Shown: in pieces, positions 6,759-8,781 of the stretch
How positions within the stretch are numbered: position 1 is the first letter of the stretch
Layout of the letters: the number at the start of each line of letters is the position of its first letter
Source of the DNA: an uncultured Prevotella sp.
GTDB lineage: Bacteria; Bacteroidota; Bacteroidia; Bacteroidales; Bacteroidaceae
Direction: 5' to 3'
DNA: 8,781 nt
Assembly (NCBI GenBank): GCA_900554835.1
Contig: USJD01000152.1
Span: 1 to 8,781 of the forward strand
Notes under the pieces: generated by a model
What the model saw: the letters and a program-made list of their open reading frames with translations, nothing else
Told to the model about the DNA's origin: nothing
Database searches by the model: none
Program-made: the position numbers and the translations under genes

Positions 6759-7706
6759 TTACTCAATCACGGTCTTGTCATTCTTGACGTCATCGAGTGT
6801 GATGCCGAGGCAGTGACAGAAGATGGCTTCTCGTGCATAGAGACCATTTTGAGCCTGCTGGATGTAGTATGCATGTGGGTCGTCATCCACATCGTATGCA
6901 ATTTCATTCACGCGAGGCAGTGGGTGCATGATCTTCATGTTTTCCTTAGCCTTGCTGAGCATTTCGCGTTTGAGGATATATACGTTCTTTACTCTTTCGT
7001 ATTCCATCAGATCACTGAAACGCTCCTTCTGTACACGTGTCATGTAGAGAATGTCGGCACCAGCGATGACATCCTCGTTGAAATCTTCGTGCTCCACATA
7101 CTTAATGTTGTGCTGCTGGCAGTACAACTTATATTCCTGTGGCATAGCGAGTTCCTTAGGAGCGATAAAGTGGAATGTAGGATTGAAATGGCGCATGGCC
7201 GTGATGAGGGAGTGAACTGTACGTCCGTACTTCAGGTCGCCTACCAGATAAATATTGAGGTTCTCCAAAGTACCTTGTGTCTTGTAGATTGAGTAGAGGT
7301 CGAGCAAGCATTGTGATGGGTGCTCGTGGGCTCCGTCGCCGGCATTGACGATTGGCACAGGAGCAACTTCGCTTGCATATATGGCAGCACCTTCGATGAA
7401 GTGGCGCATAGCGATGACGTCAGCATAGTTGCTTACCATCAGGATGGTATCCTTGAGAGTCTCACCCTTTGTAGTGCTGGATGTCTTGGCATCAGAGAAA
7501 CCAATGACACGTGCGCCAAGGCGGTTGGCTGCTGTCTGGAAACTGAGTTGGGTACGAGTGGATGGTTCGAAGAAAAGGGTTGCTACAACCTTTCCCTTCA
7601 ACAGCTCCCTGTTAGGATGCTTTTCAAACTCTTGTGCCATTTCCAAGAGATACATGAGTTTCTCCTTGGAAAGGTCTGCAATCGTCACAAAATTATGTTT
7701 TTCCAT
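6759..7706 (-). CDS. pyrB: Aspartate carbamoyltransferase catalytic chain
   Basis: Cytosolic enzyme that joins carbamoyl phosphate and aspartate to carbamoyl-aspartate, the committed step of pyrimidine synthesis. The 315-aa protein has the full set of active-site motifs: F-E-P-S49-T50-R51-T52 (carbamoyl-phosphate binding), S76 and K80 from the 80s loop in S-S-T-T-K-G-E-T, R101, H129-P-S-Q132, R162 in D-L-K-Y-G-R-T-V-H-S, R224-V-Q226 in the aspartate loop, and H261-P-L-P-R. These correspond to E. coli Ser52-Thr55, Ser80, Lys84, Arg105, His134, Gln137, Arg167, Arg229 and Gln231. Length matches the class that pairs with PyrI. The ATG at 7706 has a -7 box 34 bp upstream. No E. coli-style leader peptide and attenuator fits in the roughly 28-nt leader, so control of transcription, if any, must work differently. 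Confidence 0.98.
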   Translation of the reverse strand: MEKHNFVTIADLSKEKLMYLLEMAQEFEKHPNRELLKGKVVATLFFEPSTRTQLSFQTAANRLGARVIGFSDAKTSSTTKGETLKDTILMVSNYADVIAMRHFIEGAAIYASEVAPVPIVNAGDGAHEHPSQCLLDLYSIYKTQGTLENLNIYLVGDLKYGRTVHSLITAMRHFNPTFHFIAPKELAMPQEYKLYCQQHNIKYVEHEDFNEDVIAGADILYMTRVQKERFSDLMEYERVKNVYILKREMLSKAKENMKIMHPLPRVNEIAYDVDDDPHAYYIQQAQNGLYAREAIFCHCLGITLDDVKNDKTVIE

Positions 7707-7740
7707 TGTAAATTTGATTGAATTGTTTTGAAATCGCCTC

Positions 7741-7748
7741 CAAAGTTA
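7741..7748 (-). promoter_or_regulatory. -7 box of the pyrBI promoter
   Basis: On the minus strand this is TAACTTTG, a match to TAnnTTTG, 34 bp upstream of the pyrB ATG. The implied transcript starts near 7735 with a leader of about 28 nt. I see no clear -33 TTTG at 19-21 bp spacing, so the promoter may be weak or activator-dependent. Confidence 0.65.
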
Positions 7749-7842
7749 CATATATTTTTTGGTTTTTCATTCATTTCCTCTGAAAGTTTTAGGTTATTTT
7801 GCACATCGTCTTTCTTTTGTTATCATGTTTTTCTCTAATTCC

Positions 7843-7874
7843 TTTTCCAATCTCAAACTTTTTGTCTATCTTTG
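7843..7874 (+). promoter_or_regulatory. Promoter of the small unknown gene (divergent from pyrBI)
   Basis: TATCTTTG at 7867-7874 matches the Bacteroidetes -7 consensus and is followed by GCA, a common context. TTTT at 7843-7846 is a 3-of-4 match to the -33 box with a 20-bp spacer. The predicted start is about 7881. It points away from the pyrBI promoter, and the two -7 boxes are about 120 bp apart. Confidence 0.7.
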
Positions 7875-7880
7875 CACTCA

Positions 7881-7989
7881 CATGACGAATAAAAACATAG
7901 CATCATGAAGATGATGAATATGTTTACCTATTTATATATATAAGAGATAGGAAATATTCGGTAGATATTAACATCATAAAGGCTTTGAG
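7881..7989 (+). promoter_or_regulatory. Structured leader with two mini-ORFs before the small gene
   Basis: Between the predicted start near 7881 and the GTG at 7990 lie about 109 nt that can form hairpins. Hairpin 1 has AAACATA (7893-7899) paired with TATGTTT (7919-7925) and CATCAT (7901-7906) paired with ATGATG (7911-7916) around a GAAG loop. Hairpin 2 has CCTAT (7927-7931) paired with ATAGG (7947-7951), enclosing a 12-bp AT palindrome (7932-7943). A weak hairpin 3 has AATAT (7953-7957) and ATATT (7965-7969). A second CATCAT (7972-7977) just before AAAGG (7978-7982) could compete for ATGATG. Two tiny frames overlap as ATGA: 8 codons from 7882 and 12 codons from 7905. Function (leader control, small RNA or plain UTR) is unproven. 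Confidence 0.4.
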
Positions 7990-8283
7990 GTGCAAACCAC
8001 CAAGGAGTTTGACAAGGATTTTTTCATAGAGTATGATAGTAAATGCAGCCGTAGTCCTTGGAAAACAAAAGCTTTTGCGCAAGACTCGGAGCAAGAATGG
8101 CAGGTTATCACCAGTTATTGTAAGGAACATGGTTTTATAACGGTCAAGAACTTCCGTTTTTTGTTGGGCGTAGCAGACTATCATGCTCGTCAAGTGCTTG
8201 ATGGTTATTGTGAAGGAGATTTTCCGAAGATGGTTCGCGAGAAGGTGGGTGCCACTTATTTGTATCGTGTAATAGGGGAGTGA
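7990..8283 (+). CDS. Small hypothetical protein, possible winged-helix C-terminus
   Basis: A 97-aa protein I do not recognise with certainty. The start is a GTG, preceded by AAAGG at 7978-7982, a plausible ribosome site that is unusual among the genes here. No in-frame ATG is usable, because a TAA lies at 7969-7971 and the only internal Met is near the end. The six codons between that stop and the GTG (H-H-K-G-F-E) read on smoothly, so a start lost by mutation or an unusual start codon is also possible. The N-terminal half is charged and polar (F-D-K-D-F-F-I-E-Y-D). From about residue 36 there are helices that could form a helix-turn-helix: W-Q-V-I-T-S-Y-C, then T-V-K-N-F-R-F-L-L-G-V, then Y-H-A-R-Q-V-L-D-G-Y, then a basic turn and the strand A-T-Y-L-Y-R-V, as in a wing. 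That fold is inference. Protein-like composition and a consensus promoter upstream support a real gene. Confidence 0.65.
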   Translation: MQTTKEFDKDFFIEYDSKCSRSPWKTKAFAQDSEQEWQVITSYCKEHGFITVKNFRFLLGVADYHARQVLDGYCEGDFPKMVREKVGATYLYRVIGE

Positions 8284-8376
8284 AATCATGCGATTGTAGA
8301 GTAAAAGGTATCTATTTAAGAGTAATAACCAATACTTATGGGATGAAATTTATGCTCCCAACCTTTAGTACGTACG

Positions 8377-8414
8377 CTAAAAGAGTTTTTGACGGCTGTC
8401 AAAAACTCTTTTGG
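8377..8414. terminator. Strong palindromic hairpin, probable terminator after the small gene
   Basis: A perfect 15-bp inverted repeat (arms 8379-8393 and 8398-8412) with a GGCT loop, extended by one wobble and one C-G pair. The left arm begins AAAAGAG and the right ends CTCTTTT, so a short U-run is available on either strand. It lies about 95 bp after the stop at 8283. The T-run is short (four) and followed by GG, so it could instead be a repeat element. An 8-bp palindrome GTACGTAC (8368-8375) sits just before it. Confidence 0.55.
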
Positions 8415-8456
8415 TTATTCTCAAAAGCTCTTTTGACGGTAGTGAAAAACATTCTG
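8379..8456. repeat. Two tandem degenerate copies of a 34-bp palindromic unit
   Basis: Unit 1 (8379-8412) is a perfect stem-loop. Unit 2 (8423-8456) aligns to it without gaps at 24 of 34 positions by hand count, sharing AAAAG, TTTTGACGG and AAAAAC blocks in the same order. Unit 2 has lost most of its pairing. The pair looks like a duplicated palindromic intergenic element of which one copy has decayed. Confidence 0.5.
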
Positions 8457-8666
8457 AATATTACTTCTTTATGTGTGAATCTCTTCTGCTACGCTTGTGG
8501 CATATTGTTTATCTTCTACAGGAAAGCCCCAATTATAGTAGAAAAACACTATTATTTATGAAAAGAATTCGGAGATTCGAAAGTAAAGAGACTTAAATAG
8601 TCTTAAAATTACATGATTATATTAATATTTTCTATCATTTTTTTATTTTTTCTCAATTAATTTCTT
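8457..8666. other. AT-rich intergenic DNA, no gene seen
   Basis: No open frame here has convincing protein-like sequence. A 93-codon frame that begins inside the small gene's stop runs through the hairpins and has poor composition. A 12-codon ATG frame lies at 8558-8596. The stretch becomes very T-rich (about 8613-8665) ahead of the promoter box at 8667, which could act as an upstream element or curved DNA. Confidence 0.5.
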
Positions 8667-8674
8667 TAATTTTG
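8667..8674 (+). promoter_or_regulatory. -7 box for the gene leaving the window
   Basis: TAATTTTG matches TAnnTTTG and is followed by CAA. The implied start is near 8681, giving a leader of about 46 nt to the ATG at 8727. No -33 TTTG is present; a long T-rich tract lies upstream instead. Confidence 0.6.
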
Positions 8675-8726
8675 CAATCGGATTGTATAGCCAGACTGCA
8701 TTTGTCGCTATAAGACGAGTTCTTAG

Positions 8727-8781
8727 ATGATAACCGAGTCGGCAGCCTACGCCGTGCTGAGTGTAGTGAAGTCAACCATGA
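8727..8781 (+). CDS. Start of an unidentified gene, cut by the window edge
   Basis: From the ATG at 8727 the frame is open to the end of the window (18 codons, M-I-T-E-S-A-A-Y-A-V then L-S-V-V-K-S-T-M). An in-frame TAG sits directly before the ATG, so nothing earlier can be the start. The base composition turns GC-richer than the flanking DNA exactly here, and a -7 box lies 52 bp upstream. The visible part looks like a helix with no signal peptide. Too short to assign; the true start could also be a later codon such as the ATG at 8778. Confidence 0.55.
   Translation, partial: MITESAAYAVLSVVKSTM

Noticed and set aside
7707..7740. E. coli-style pyrBI attenuator
   Set aside because: The leader between the predicted start and the pyrB ATG is too short and holds no leader peptide or terminator hairpin.
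7924..8289. Minus-strand 121-codon frame over the small unknown gene
   Set aside because: The plus strand has the consensus promoter and better protein-like sequence, and the minus frame would run through the hairpin leader.
8280..8561. 93-codon frame after the small gene, starting with a GTG that overlaps its stop
   Set aside because: It runs through two palindromic repeats, and its Cys/Phe-rich composition looks like chance translation of AT-rich DNA.
8589..8603. Small hairpin AGACT-taaat-AGTCT
   Set aside because: Only five pairs and no T-run; expected by chance in AT-rich DNA.
1..8781. CRISPR array, tRNA or rRNA genes, insertion sequence, toxin-antitoxin or phage-defence system
   Set aside because: No regularly spaced repeats, cloverleaf sequences, transposase motifs or recognisable defence domains were seen on either strand.

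Overview
The window looks like chromosomal DNA of a gut or oral Bacteroidales bacterium, most likely Prevotella/Segatella. The reasons are several close matches to the Bacteroidetes sigma factor -7 box (TAnnTTTG), A-rich leaders without Shine-Dalgarno sites in front of most start codons, moderately AT-rich coding sequence, and proteins whose closest remembered relatives are from Bacteroidetes. The genus is inference; the phylum is well supported.

Left part, plus strand (114-3694): four co-directional genes. They are an M48-family zinc metalloprotease lipoprotein, a short NfeD-like membrane protein, an SPFH/band-7 (stomatin/QmcA-type) membrane scaffold, and a divergent UDP-GlcNAc 2-epimerase-like protein. 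NfeD and SPFH proteins are known partners, and the M48 protease in front suggests an envelope quality-control module. The epimerase homologue has lost several residues that are catalytic in WecB, so it probably does something else or binds without catalysis. A perfect 22-bp hairpin (3748-3799) ends this unit and also the gene converging on it.

Middle part, minus strand (3819-7706): four genes read leftwards. From right to left they are pyrB and pyrI (catalytic and regulatory chains of aspartate carbamoyltransferase), glyA (serine hydroxymethyltransferase) and a predicted outer-membrane beta-barrel protein with a Gly/Tyr-rich loop. Each transcription unit has a recognisable -7 box and a hairpin terminator. 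The pyrBI terminator and the glyA promoter share the same bases.

Right part (7707-8781): a divergent promoter region leads to a small unknown gene (GTG start, 97 codons, possible winged-helix C-terminus) with a roughly 109-nt leader that can fold into hairpins. After it come two related palindromic repeats, about 250 bp of AT-rich DNA with no convincing gene, and a last promoter leading into the first 18 codons of a protein cut by the window edge. No tRNA, rRNA, CRISPR array, insertion sequence or complete new defence system was seen. The most unusual points are the degenerate epimerase, the structured leader of the small gene, and the M48-NfeD-SPFH grouping.
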